NCBI GenBank assembly: GCA_013373375.1
Contig: JABXHY010000023.1
Span: 1-64,000, forward strand
Direction: 5' to 3'
Length of the DNA stretch: 64,000 nucleotides
Origin: Gammaproteobacteria bacterium
GTDB lineage: Bacteria; Pseudomonadota; Gammaproteobacteria; Enterobacterales; Kangiellaceae
The position numbers were made by a program, and so were the translations under genes. Position 1 is the first letter of the stretch, and each line of letters begins with the position of its first letter. A model generated the notes under the pieces. It was not told where the DNA came from. It saw only the letters and a list, made by a program, of their open reading frames with translations, and searched no databases. Positions 16,996 through 25,624 of the stretch are shown in pieces.

Positions 16996-19065
16996 GTGCA
17001 TTTATCTAAAACCCGATTTGTTTTCATTTTTATAATCTTATTAACCATAAAACTCGCGTGGTCAGCCAATGACACTGCGTTTGAGTCGAAAATTCAGCAT
17101 GCTGAAGCTCTTGTGTACCAAGACCCAGCAGCAGCAGAGCAAATTCTTAGAGAGCTAATACAAGACCTCGATCCAGAAAAGGACTTTTTGCCTTATTACC
17201 GAGTGGCAATTAATCTATCAGATGCCCTGGTTGGTCAAGATAAGTACCAACAATCCATCGAAACACTGGATAATCTTTTGGGTCTGGTTGAATCGAATCG
17301 ATTAATGAGCAACAAAGCCCAGGTTCTATCAAGAAAGAGTGAAGTTTACTGGTACCAAGGTGATGTATACAAAGCTATCGATCTATTAGAGTCATCTCTT
17401 GCGCTGTATCGTACTGCAGGCGGCGAGAAAGACATTTCGAGCACTCTTAATAATCTTGGCATCATGTACCGTCATCTCGGTGACTACGAGACCGCCTTAA
17501 CTTATCTTTTAAAAGCACTTGCGATCAAAGAAACACTAGGAAACCAATCCGCAGTTGCTACAACACTCAACAATATTGGAGTACTGTATAACTATCTCGA
17601 AAAATACCATGAAGCTATCAGTTACTTTGATCGTTCAATAGAACTCTATCAAAACAAACTTAATGACCCTTCTCTTGCTGATCCAGTCAGTAATAAAGGA
17701 TTTGCCTTAGTCCAACTGGGACAGCTGGAATCTGCAGTGGAGCACTTTCATCAAAGTCTGGCAATTGAGCAAGAAACCAACAACATTCGTGGCCAAAGTG
17801 TGAGTCATGCTCAATTAGGAAGTACCTATCGGCAATTAAATCGTTTCGACGAAGCACAAACACACCTCGACAAGGCCATGGATCTTGCTTTACAAACTCA
17901 ATCGCCTGCCGTGCTTTCTGAAGCTCATTTACAAAATGCTCGATTAGAATACGATAATAATAATTATAATGAAGCCATTAAAATTTTGGTCCAGGGACTC
18001 GATTATGCAACCGTGAGTTCAGAAAAAGAAAAAATTAGCGAGTTACACCGCGAGCTTTCAAAAGCTTATGAAGCGACAGGCACTTTCGATTTAGCATTAA
18101 GACATTATCGTTTGTATAAAAAGGTATCAGAAGAACTCATTGACGCCGACACCCGCGATAGAATTACCCGCTTACAATACAAAAGTAAACTCGATCAACG
18201 AGAACAGGAAATCAATTTATTAAAACAACAAAATGAAATTAAATCCTTAAGACTTGAACAATCTGATTCAGAGAAGTCTAGAACGCTAATTACCAGCATT
18301 GCAGTCGTCATTCTATTTTGTTTAAGCATAATCGTCCTTTATCACAGAAAAAGGCTTTTCCGAGAACGTGAAATTTCAGATGAACTAATTAAACTGAACG
18401 AGTTAAAAAGTCAGTTTTTAATGCAAACCTCAAATAAACTTCTTGATCCAGTTCATCAGATACAGGAGATTTCTCAATCAGTCATCGATGAAGCGGAAGA
18501 GCAAAATTTAAATCATCGAAACATTACTAAAATAAAAAATTCGAGCAAAAAACTCGATATTTTAATCAATAATCTAGTCGACTTTAGTGCAGAAAAAAAC
18601 AAACAGCTCAACCTACAAGTTGAGGCACTGGATATTCATGAAATAGTACAGGATGTTAACGAAATCATTCAAAGCGACTTGTTGAATGAAGTAAACGTTA
18701 ATGAAACATTAACTATTTCAAATCAGATACCTTTGAGTCTTCCACTAGTATCGGCAGATCCAAAGCGGTTGCATCAAATTTTATTTAATTTAACAGAACA
18801 ATTTTATCACTCTGTGGACAAAGGCACTCTGTACCTGCATGCGTTACCGGTAAATCAACAATTAATGATACGGCTATCGAACAGACCACTAACCGGTGGC
18901 AATCGACCAATTACCGATAATAGTTTATGGGATTCATTACCCTTTGAAATGAACTTGGCAAAAACCTTAATCGAGCAATTACACGGCGAGGTATGGATAG
19001 ACCAAGATGAAACCGAATACACCATTTGCTTCACTTTACCATTAGCTCCTGAGCAAAAAGACTGA
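16996..19065 (+). CDS. TPR protein with membrane helix and degenerate histidine-kinase core
   Basis: A 689-aa protein. It has a signal peptide (1-23, from GTG 16996), about eight periplasmic TPR-like repeats (about 25-370; for example GDYETALTYLLKALAIKETL), a coiled coil, a transmembrane helix (about 428-450) and a cytoplasmic kinase-like part. In the HisKA-like region (about 466-500) SNKLLDPVHQI replaces the usual SHELRTPL, so the phospho-acceptor His is Asn. In the ATPase-like region (about 575-685) the N-box reads RLHQILFNLTEQFYH and the DxG/GxG boxes are lost (SNRPLTGGNRP). It is therefore probably a pseudokinase that senses through the TPRs. Two small genes follow in the same direction. 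Confidence 0.82.
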   Translation: MHLSKTRFVFIFIILLTIKLAWSANDTAFESKIQHAEALVYQDPAAAEQILRELIQDLDPEKDFLPYYRVAINLSDALVGQDKYQQSIETLDNLLGLVESNRLMSNKAQVLSRKSEVYWYQGDVYKAIDLLESSLALYRTAGGEKDISSTLNNLGIMYRHLGDYETALTYLLKALAIKETLGNQSAVATTLNNIGVLYNYLEKYHEAISYFDRSIELYQNKLNDPSLADPVSNKGFALVQLGQLESAVEHFHQSLAIEQETNNIRGQSVSHAQLGSTYRQLNRFDEAQTHLDKAMDLALQTQSPAVLSEAHLQNARLEYDNNNYNEAIKILVQGLDYATVSSEKEKISELHRELSKAYEATGTFDLALRHYRLYKKVSEELIDADTRDRITRLQYKSKLDQREQEINLLKQQNEIKSLRLEQSDSEKSRTLITSIAVVILFCLSIIVLYHRKRLFREREISDELIKLNELKSQFLMQTSNKLLDPVHQIQEISQSVIDEAEEQNLNHRNITKIKNSSKKLDILINNLVDFSAEKNKQLNLQVEALDIHEIVQDVNEIIQSDLLNEVNVNETLTISNQIPLSLPLVSADPKRLHQILFNLTEQFYHSVDKGTLYLHALPVNQQLMIRLSNRPLTGGNRPITDNSLWDSLPFEMNLAKTLIEQLHGEVWIDQDETEYTICFTLPLAPEQKD

Positions 19066-19132
19066 ACAAAACGAGTAAAATAGTGATATCGAAAGCTAAT
19101 ATTAAGAGAACAATTTCAAAGCGAAAACGACT

Positions 19133-19441
19133 ATGTCCGATCAACTAACTAATGAAGAACTTCAGGCAAAGCTAAATCTTGAAACAGCCAAAATAACCTG
19201 GAAAGAACTCGAACTATTTTTTGCAAAAGGAAAGCTGTTAATCGTCCAAGCTGAATCGGATTTAATCCAGCTTGCTAGCGCCATTCACAATGATGAGAAA
19301 TCGGCAGTAGAAGATGCCATCGATAAAAATCTAATCTTTTATCCGACGCCCGAATGGATAAAGCAAAACTGTATCGACGGAACATTATTTTGGGGATTAG
19401 TTATTGCACCATTTGTACTGGCACAACCCATCTCAAACTAG
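19133..19441 (+). CDS. DUF2288 family protein
   Basis: A 102-aa soluble protein. The segments ETAKITWKELELFFAKGKLL, DLIQLASAI and TLFWGLVIAPFVLAQP match DUF2288, a short family of unknown function. It lies 67 bp after the TPR pseudokinase gene and 10 bp before the esterase gene, so all three may be co-transcribed. Confidence 0.82.
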   Translation: MSDQLTNEELQAKLNLETAKITWKELELFFAKGKLLIVQAESDLIQLASAIHNDEKSAVEDAIDKNLIFYPTPEWIKQNCIDGTLFWGLVIAPFVLAQPISN

Positions 19442-19451
19442 CGACTAAATT

Positions 19452-20060
19452 ATGAATAAAAGTTACCCATTTATTCTCTGTGTTCTTTTCCTTACCTATC
19501 TTGTTGGCTGTGAAAGGCAACCCGAATTACTCCCCTTGAGCCCCGACGCAACGATACTCGCTTTTGGTGATAGTTTGACGTTTGGAACAGGTACACAACC
19601 AGAAAATAGTTACCCATCGGTACTTGAACAAATTACCGGATTAACGGTTCTTAATAGTGGTGTACCTGGCGATACGACTACTGATGGCGTTAGTCGAATC
19701 AAAAGTGCTCTTTCTGCAAATCCTGATCTTGTTATATTGTGTTTGGGTGGAAACGATTTTTTGCGCAAACGGAATAAATTAACGATGAGTCAAAACCTAC
19801 AACAAATAGTCGACGATATTAGAAATTCAGGCGCTCAGGTTATGATGATCGCGGTCCCGAAACCTGCAATATTTTTGGATGACTCAGAAGTTTTGGTTGA
19901 ATTCGCAGAACAAAACAACATTCCGATACTAAAAGACACCCTGACTGACCTACTTTCCGATGAACAGTATAAATCTGATGCGATTCATCTCAACACCAAT
20001 GGCTACAGAATTTTGGCCGAATCAATTAACCAATTCCTAATTGATCAAGGCGCTTTGTAA
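19452..20060 (+). CDS. SGNH/GDSL esterase, lipoprotein, TesA-like
   Basis: A 202-aa protein with a lipoprotein signal (LTYLVGC). The SGNH blocks are block I FGDSLTFGTGT (catalytic Ser), block II Gly in NSGVPGDTT, block III GGNDFLR and block V DAIHLNTNGY (catalytic Asp/His). This matches the TesA/arylesterase family, which hydrolyses acyl and aryl esters or lysophospholipids. The lipobox suggests anchoring to the outer or inner membrane, unlike soluble periplasmic TesA. Confidence 0.9.
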   Translation: MNKSYPFILCVLFLTYLVGCERQPELLPLSPDATILAFGDSLTFGTGTQPENSYPSVLEQITGLTVLNSGVPGDTTTDGVSRIKSALSANPDLVILCLGGNDFLRKRNKLTMSQNLQQIVDDIRNSGAQVMMIAVPKPAIFLDDSEVLVEFAEQNNIPILKDTLTDLLSDEQYKSDAIHLNTNGYRILAESINQFLIDQGAL

Positions 20061-20506
20061 AACGCAGATCTTTATCTCATAATTTAAAGAGTTTGCTAGA
20101 TTTTGTGAGTCAGAGGATATGCTAGACGAAATAAATTTATAAAAGTTAATTTTGTGTTTAGTGAAGACATTTTTATTCGTTCATGAGTCAATACGTATTG
20201 ATCTTTATACTCAAGACTTTTCATAACTAGATTTTTATAGTGGACTTTTATTCCCGGACTTTCATTCTCGAACTGACGATTCCTATCGTTAGCTTTTTCC
20301 CTTGTCTATATTATTGTCACCCGATTGACAGTAGAAAGTATTTCTTTTGGATTTTTATATCTTGGATTCTTATATCTTGGATTCTTATATCTTGCATACT
20401 TTTATGTTACTTACTTCAGAAAATAAAAAGTGACCGCAATAGCCATTCAAGGTACCTCTGTTAAATATTTGTGTGATAACAAATAACAAGAGGACACCAA
20501 TTAATG
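20061..20506. other. Intergenic region with short repeats
   Basis: This 446-bp stretch holds no credible gene. A 74-codon frame at 20240-20464 is generated by the repeats and was rejected. It contains a degenerate 14-bp array near 20238-20279 and the clear 15-bp array at 20347-20406. No convincing terminator was seen for the esterase gene. Confidence 0.5.
20347..20406. repeat. Tandem array, 4 x 15 bp
   Basis: Units ttggatttttatatc, ttggattcttatatc (twice, identical) and a diverged ttgcatacttttatg, in strict 15-bp register. Confidence 0.88.
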
Positions 20507-20668
20507 CTATTGCAGTACTTTGATCAGCAAGTTAAGTAAAGCGCTTCCCGTTGAGTCTATATGGGCCACTTCTGGGAAATCTCGAATATGAGTTACAACG
20601 TAAGCCATACCCATGCAAAACAAAGTCAAACTTACTCGACTGCTCCATTTTTTAACCTGTTTCATCAT
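20507..20668 (-). CDS. Small membrane protein, 53 aa (hypothetical)
   Basis: A 53-aa frame starting MMKQVKKWSSRVSLTLFCMG, with a basic N-terminus, one hydrophobic segment (about 12-27), a short polar loop and a hydrophobic C-terminal helix. The start is supported by AGGAG 7 nt upstream of ATG 20668, as good a site as any in the window. It lies on the same strand just after the ABC permease gene, separated by the inverted repeat 20689-20730, and may be the last gene of the GntR-ABC operon. No family was recognised. Confidence 0.6.
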   Translation of the reverse strand: MMKQVKKWSSRVSLTLFCMGMAYVVTHIRDFPEVAHIDSTGSALLNLLIKVLQ

Positions 20669-20688
20669 AATTTACTCCTGCATTTAGC

Positions 20689-20730
20689 GTATAAGATGGC
20701 CGAAACCTGTTAATTGCACCATCTTATACG
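20689..20730 (-). other. Inverted repeat between ABC permease and small membrane gene
   Basis: GTATAAGATGG (20689-20699) pairs perfectly with CCATCTTATAC (20720-20730) across 20 nt. There is no U-tract on the minus strand, so a simple intrinsic terminator is unlikely. It may stabilise the upstream mRNA segment or serve as a protein site. Confidence 0.5.
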
Positions 20731-20756
20731 ATGTATATTTCAGTTTAGTTTAAATA

Positions 20757-21644
20757 TTAGTAACTATCATCTCTGAAACGTCGGATATAAATCGCACCTG
20801 CAATAAATGCAATGGCAATTACCAATCCAATCCAGAAACCGGTTTGACCAGTCAGACCAAATGGATGCCCTTTTTCTACCATGCTTTCTCCAAGGTACTC
20901 CAACTGACCAAAATGTTCTCCAATTACGTTTGCAAAATGCGCTGATCGTAAAATCAGAGCTTCAACTAACATGACCCCTAATGGTACAAATACTGCGATT
21001 AAGAAAGCTGCTCTATTCGCAAAAGCAGAAACCAACCACAACCAACCCAGTATCGGAGCCATCCACAACGCTAAGATAATCAAAGAAGCAAAGTCATTGA
21101 AAATCACTAGAAACAACGAAGAGTTTGACCAAACTAGATCCCAGGCACTGCCACCATTAATCCAAACCATAAATGTTGCGAAGATTAAACCTACAATTTG
21201 AGCTATAACAGCTACAGCAGCAGTTATGGTTGGCGCCACGATGAACGCAGTAAATACCTTCGAAAGCACTGTTTGAGTATCCGAAACCGGCATTGATTTC
21301 CAGAACAAAATACTGCGATCTCGGCGCTCGTTATACAGACTCCCTAGAGCATAAAAGAACAAAACGAAAATAAGTCCAATGGTTAAAGGTGACAAAAAGC
21401 CTATATACTGATAAGCCAGCATAAACTTATTAAGTTCAGCATCACCTTTCGAGGCGACTACATCGCTTATGCTTGATAAATCAATTTGCGAGTCTCCCAT
21501 CGAAAAAATAGCGCTTTGAGCAGTGAACATGCCAACAAGCATTGAAAATAACAATACTGCAGCAATAATGACCGGCGCTCGCGACAAGCTTTTATTTTCC
21601 CAAAACTCTCTTTGCACTAAAGTTTTAAAAGTCGTTACGTTCAT
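20757..21644 (-). CDS. ABC transporter permease (ABC-2 type)
   Basis: A 295-aa protein with about six transmembrane helices. An amphipathic N-terminus (FKTLVQREFWENKSLSRAP) is followed by paired helices, with SLYNERRDRSILFWKSMPVS as the cytoplasmic coupling-type segment common in ABC-2 permeases. Its start overlaps the ATPase stop as ATGA. With the upstream ATPase and GntR regulator it forms a YtrABC-like unit. Such units are usually induced by envelope or antibiotic stress, but the substrate is unknown. Confidence 0.85.
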   Translation of the reverse strand: MNVTTFKTLVQREFWENKSLSRAPVIIAAVLLFSMLVGMFTAQSAIFSMGDSQIDLSSISDVVASKGDAELNKFMLAYQYIGFLSPLTIGLIFVLFFYALGSLYNERRDRSILFWKSMPVSDTQTVLSKVFTAFIVAPTITAAVAVIAQIVGLIFATFMVWINGGSAWDLVWSNSSLFLVIFNDFASLIILALWMAPILGWLWLVSAFANRAAFLIAVFVPLGVMLVEALILRSAHFANVIGEHFGQLEYLGESMVEKGHPFGLTGQTGFWIGLVIAIAFIAGAIYIRRFRDDSY

Positions 21645-22498
21645 GCTGTCGCCTCCTTCATTTTTGCAACAAACAAGTCGGAAATACTCGGTCGGTGTGT
21701 ATCTCCCAGCGATTGCGCTGTGTCGTGATCTAAACCGTCAAACAAGAAAACATGACGTCCAAACACTTCTCGTTGCGCAATAGGTTTGTAAGATAACGCT
21801 TGTTCTGCATGCTCTTTATTAACCATAACTTCCACAAAACGCTCACTTACATCATCCATACTGGAGTCTAAAATGATTTTGCCGTCTTTAATAAACATCA
21901 GATCAGTTAATAAATTTTCAACTTCTTCTACTTGATGAGTTGTCACGATAATGCTGCGATTTTCATCAAAAAACTCACTTAACAATTCTTGATAGAATTC
22001 TTTTCGGTACAAAATATCAAGCCCAAGTGTCGGTTCATCCAGTACCAGTAACTCAACATCAATAGCGAGAACCAATGCGAGATGTAATTGAGTCACCATA
22101 CCTTTACTAAGATGCCCTACTTTACTGCCAAGGTTAATTTTGGTTTTTTGTAAAAAGCGCTCTGCTTTCGCTCGATCAAATCGAGGGTGCACACCTTCGA
22201 CAAAATCTAACGCCTGGCTTACTTTTAACCAACGAGGCAGCACAGCAACGTCGGCAATAAAACAGACTTTCTGCATTAAGCGATGGCGATCTTTTTGTGG
22301 GTCTAAACCGAATACATCGAGGTGACCGTCAAAAGTTGTTAAACCAAGAATCGCTTTTAGCACGGTTGTTTTGCCTGCACCGTTTGGTCCAATCAAGCCG
22401 ACGATCCTTCCTCGAGGAATCGAGAAGTCAACCGACTTAAGCGCATCGAAGGCACCATATGATTTCGCTAAACTTCGAGCAGTAACAATATTACTCAT
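21641..22498 (-). CDS. ABC transporter ATP-binding protein
   Basis: About 285 aa from ATG 22498 (MSNIVTARSLAKSYG). Walker A GPNGAGKTT, a shortened signature HLSKGMVTQLHLALVL in place of LSGGQ, Walker B LLVLDEPTLGLD and the H-loop TTHQVEEVE are visible. The atypical signature GHLSKGM resembles that of BcrA/YtrB-type exporters. It starts 8 bp inside the GntR gene and overlaps the permease gene, so the three are translationally coupled. Confidence 0.92.
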   Translation of the reverse strand: MSNIVTARSLAKSYGAFDALKSVDFSIPRGRIVGLIGPNGAGKTTVLKAILGLTTFDGHLDVFGLDPQKDRHRLMQKVCFIADVAVLPRWLKVSQALDFVEGVHPRFDRAKAERFLQKTKINLGSKVGHLSKGMVTQLHLALVLAIDVELLVLDEPTLGLDILYRKEFYQELLSEFFDENRSIIVTTHQVEEVENLLTDLMFIKDGKIILDSSMDDVSERFVEVMVNKEHAEQALSYKPIAQREVFGRHVFLFDGLDHDTAQSLGDTHRPSISDLFVAKMKEATA

Positions 22499-22871
22499 TA
22501 GACTCTCCCTGTGACTTACCAGTCGCATTTTCGAAAAGTTCACTAACATTAAGACCAAGGCGCTCGATGCGCTCTAAAATAAGTGGCCATTCATGCTCTA
22601 GAAATTGACTTCTTTCTTTTGTTAGCAATCGATTTCTTGCTCCGGATTGAATAAACATTCCAACTCCCCTGCGCTTTTCTACTAATTCCTCATCCACCAA
22701 CTCTTGATAAGCTTTCGATACGGTAATCGGATTTAACTGAAAATCTGCCGATACCTGTCGAACTGATGGTAAAGCATCACCCTCTTTTAATTCTTGGTCG
22801 AGAATGGATGCAATTACCTTGTCTCTGAGCTGGCGATAAATTGGTTGATTGTCATTCCAACTGGCCTGCAT
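22491..22871 (-). CDS. GntR-family regulator, YtrA subfamily
   Basis: A 126-aa protein with an N-terminal winged helix (about 6-75; QPIYRQLRDKVIASIL...LPSVRQVSADFQLNPITVSKAYQELVDE) and a short dimerising helical tail instead of a large effector domain, which defines the YtrA group. It is the first gene of the ABC operon and probably represses it through the palindrome at 22984-23007. Confidence 0.9.
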   Translation of the reverse strand: MQASWNDNQPIYRQLRDKVIASILDQELKEGDALPSVRQVSADFQLNPITVSKAYQELVDEELVEKRRGVGMFIQSGARNRLLTKERSQFLEHEWPLILERIERLGLNVSELFENATGKSQGESNE

Positions 22872-22920
22872 TGATAAATCACCTTTTTATCTAATCCAAC
22901 GAAAATGTCACATGGAATTT

Positions 22921-22933
22921 CATACACTGTATG
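22921..22933. promoter_or_regulatory. Small palindrome upstream of GntR gene
   Basis: CATACA-c-TGTATG, a perfect 6-bp dyad 50 bp upstream of the GntR start, within the likely promoter or 5' leader. Its role is unknown. Confidence 0.35.
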
Positions 22934-22983
22934 GACACAACATGACTCGTTTAAAGTTACTCCGTCCACCGTGCTACTGAACC

Positions 22984-23007
22984 GGTGTTATATATAACTA
23001 TATCACC
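22984..23007. promoter_or_regulatory. Candidate YtrA/GntR operator
   Basis: A 24-bp imperfect dyad with the form GGTG.TATA..TA..TATA.CACC, lying 113 bp upstream of the GntR gene in the divergent region shared with the YeiH-type gene. Its length, GGTG/CACC ends and AT-rich core suit a GntR-family dimer. No other site of this form was noticed nearby. Confidence 0.5.
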
Positions 23008-23191
23008 AAATCACTCAAAGACAATAACTTTGTTGTCATTTTAATCACAAGAGCAGCAAATCAGCCCTATCTATTTGTTTTTATTATATTTTTACTATCA
23101 GGTAAATGTAACAATTAATGTTGCATAGTGGTTTAGAAGTCATTTGTGGTAGGATTCGCGCACACCAAAAAACCAAATAATTAGCGTTTCA

Positions 23192-24124
23192 GTGCACCAG
23201 TTTAAACATTTTCTTACTCTCATTTTAATCGCCCTAGTGCTAGCTGCTATTGGTATGGACTACCTCAATGCAGGCTGGGCACTGCTTTGTGGACTGGTCA
23301 TTAGCCTTGGATTGGAACATCCATGGCAAGCTCACTGTCGAAAGCATTCTTCCTTAGTATTAAAAGCTTCAATTGTCGGCTTAGGATTTGGACTGAATAT
23401 CCACGTGTTAGCCGACACCGCAGCCAATACCTTTTTAATTACGGTATTAAGTATCGCCCTAGCATTAATTTGCGGCTTTATTTTAATGAAACTTCTCTGC
23501 GTTCAAAAAGAAACGGGACATTTGATAAGTTCAGGAACAGCAATTTGCGGCGGAAGTGCCATTGCTGCGATTTCTCAGTCGATTAAAGCTGACAATGAAC
23601 ACACGACTGTTGCCGTTACTGTGGTATTTTTACTTAACTTAGCTGGGCTCTATCTATTTCCTTATTTAGGCGAGGTATTAAACCTCACTGAATTCGAATT
23701 TGGTCTTTGGGCCGCGTTAGCAATACACGATACCAGTTCAGTGGTTGGTGCAGCAGCAATTTTCGGTGATGAAGCCTTAAAAGTTGCTACGACAACAAAA
23801 CTGGCTCGTGCACTTTGGATTATTCCACTGTCAATTGCCTACGCCATTTATGCACGTAATGGAGAATCAAAATTTTCGATACCTTTGTTTATCGTACTGT
23901 TTGTTTTGGCCACTATTATCAGTTATTACTTTCCCGCTCCTTCGATTTACAGTGTGTTATACCAAATTGCTCGAGTATTATTAGTCATCGCGCTATTCAT
24001 GATGGGACTGGGTATTAGTCGTCACATGTTAAGAAACATCAATATGAGACCAATGTTAATGGGTATTATTTTATGGCTGCTATTAGCATTGTCGTCGTTA
24101 AGCTTAATTAAGTGGCTGTATTAA
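23192..24124 (+). CDS. YeiH/UPF0324 family membrane protein
   Basis: A 310-aa polytopic protein with about ten helices. Family marks include GLEHPWQAHCRK, LKASIVGLGFGLNI, GTAICGGSAIAA (GGSAI signature) and IHDTSSVVGAAAIFG followed by ATTTKLARALWI. Members are annotated as putative sulfate exporters, with weak experimental support. The start is a GTG at 23192 without an obvious Shine-Dalgarno, so the N-terminus is uncertain; no upstream ATG is in frame. No LysR-type gene lies beside it, unlike E. coli yeiH. Confidence 0.85.
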   Translation: MHQFKHFLTLILIALVLAAIGMDYLNAGWALLCGLVISLGLEHPWQAHCRKHSSLVLKASIVGLGFGLNIHVLADTAANTFLITVLSIALALICGFILMKLLCVQKETGHLISSGTAICGGSAIAAISQSIKADNEHTTVAVTVVFLLNLAGLYLFPYLGEVLNLTEFEFGLWAALAIHDTSSVVGAAAIFGDEALKVATTTKLARALWIIPLSIAYAIYARNGESKFSIPLFIVLFVLATIISYYFPAPSIYSVLYQIARVLLVIALFMMGLGISRHMLRNINMRPMLMGIILWLLLALSSLSLIKWLY

Positions 24125-24162
24125 CTTTAATAATTTAGAGTTTATTATTGAGAGGAAATCGA

Positions 24163-25089
24163 ATGTGGAAATTTAATTTTCATGGGTTAGATAGAGATGC
24201 GCTCATTCGCTCAAACAGTAAAGAACTCAAACAACTTAAGTACTCTGACCAAAAGTTTTTATTGATTTTTAATGAAAAATTACAGGTCTTAATGGCGACA
24301 GACGGATATCATCCCATTAATGGTCATATGCAAGCCGATGTTCCAAGTGCTCACCACTGGATCTATCTCGGAAAAACAAATATTGATAATAAGAAAAACG
24401 CGACACCTTGGTTTTGTACAAAAGTAGAATCCAATCAATTTGAATTAAGCTTTCATCAACAGTGGATCGATTTAAGATTGGTGTTAGCACAAATTACAGA
24501 ACCTTACGCCTCCACAATGGCCTACGGCAAAGCCCTACTGCATTGGCATCGAGAGCATGCATTTTGCGGCCGTTGCGGCCACTCTAATTTTTTTCATATG
24601 GCAGGTCATGAACGTTATTGTGAATCCTGCGAGCGTTCGATTTTTCCTCGTACTGACCCAGCTATTATCGTATCGGTTACTTATCAAGATCGCTTGCTAC
24701 TTGCCAGACAATCCAGTTGGCCTGACAAACGTTATTCTGTGTTGGCTGGATTTGTTGAGCCAGGGGAATCATTTGAGCAAGCCGTGGTTCGCGAAGTGAA
24801 AGAAGAGTCCAACCTGAATGTTCACAAGTGCGAATATATTGGCAGTCAACCTTGGCCATTTCCTTGCTCCATAATGATAGGTTTCAATGCGGAAGCTAAA
24901 AACACTAATTTTGAACTGTTGGATGATGAATTGGAAAAAGCCTTGTGGGTGACGCCAAAAGAACTAGAGCAACAAGTAAAATCAAAGCAATTAAAGCTTC
25001 CCACCGAAGGTTCAATTTCATTTGCTCTGATCGAGCGATGGGCTCGATCTCATTCGCTTAATTTAGACAAACTATTAACTCATGACTAA
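24163..25089 (+). CDS. nudC: NADH pyrophosphatase / RNA de-NADding Nudix hydrolase
   Basis: About 308 aa from ATG 24163, preceded by GAGAGGAAATCG; a TTG 15 bp earlier is in frame but lies on the ribosome site. The zinc ribbon (FCGRCGHSNF...YCESC), the Nudix box GFVEPGESFEQAVVREVKEE and the NudC-specific SQPWPFPCSIM are all intact. NudC splits NAD(H) to NMN(H) and AMP and removes NAD caps from RNA. The last 8 nt overlap the thioredoxin-like gene, starting a four-gene operon. Confidence 0.95.
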   Translation: MWKFNFHGLDRDALIRSNSKELKQLKYSDQKFLLIFNEKLQVLMATDGYHPINGHMQADVPSAHHWIYLGKTNIDNKKNATPWFCTKVESNQFELSFHQQWIDLRLVLAQITEPYASTMAYGKALLHWHREHAFCGRCGHSNFFHMAGHERYCESCERSIFPRTDPAIIVSVTYQDRLLLARQSSWPDKRYSVLAGFVEPGESFEQAVVREVKEESNLNVHKCEYIGSQPWPFPCSIMIGFNAEAKNTNFELLDDELEKALWVTPKELEQQVKSKQLKLPTEGSISFALIERWARSHSLNLDKLLTHD

Positions 25090-25624
25090 AAAAACGATAA
25101 GTACGAAGCAAACGATAATTAAGAGACTAAAAAGTCATTGGGAATGGTTTTTATTTCCTGCTGTACTTATCAGTATTATCTTTTGGCAAACTAAAGACGC
25201 TTTAAGCACGCAAGGAAATGTTAAAGTACCAAATTTTGTGCTGCCGTCTATCCAGGGTGAGCTCATTGACTCGAGTAAGTTTGATGGCAAGCCAACACTT
25301 TATTATTTTTTTGCTCCTTGGTGCTCGGTGTGCGACTTATCCATAGAAAATATTCAAACCTTAAAAGATGAACTCAATGCAAACGAAATAAATGTTATCG
25401 CGATAGCCCTGGACTACCAATCGAAAGAAGAAGTAGAAGAGTTTATTAGGAATAACAAATTTCCCGGTATCATAGCGCTAGGTTCGCAACAACAAAAGTA
25501 TGACTTTCAAATCAAAGGTTACCCTACTTATTACATAGCCAATCGTTCCGGCATTATTAAATGGGCAAGTATTGGTTACAGCACATCAATCGGCATTAAC
25601 ACACGCATTAATTGGACTGACTAA
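25082..25624 (+). CDS. Thioredoxin-like membrane-anchored protein
   Basis: A 180-aa protein with a single N-terminal transmembrane anchor (about 19-37, WEWFLFPAVLISIIFWQ) and then a TlpA/ResA-like thioredoxin domain. The active site is FFAPWCSVCDLS (CxxC), with the cis-Pro segment GYPTYYIA. It would act in the periplasm on protein or haem-protein thiols. Its overlap with nudC and the directly abutting ATP-grasp gene indicate co-expression. Confidence 0.88.
   Translation: MTKKTISTKQTIIKRLKSHWEWFLFPAVLISIIFWQTKDALSTQGNVKVPNFVLPSIQGELIDSSKFDGKPTLYYFFAPWCSVCDLSIENIQTLKDELNANEINVIAIALDYQSKEEVEEFIRNNKFPGIIALGSQQQKYDFQIKGYPTYYIANRSGIIKWASIGYSTSIGINTRINWTD

Noticed and set aside
20240..20464. 74-codon plus-strand frame rich in FISWILISWILI
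   Set aside because: Its repeats are the translation of the 4x15-bp DNA array; no ribosome site and no domain.
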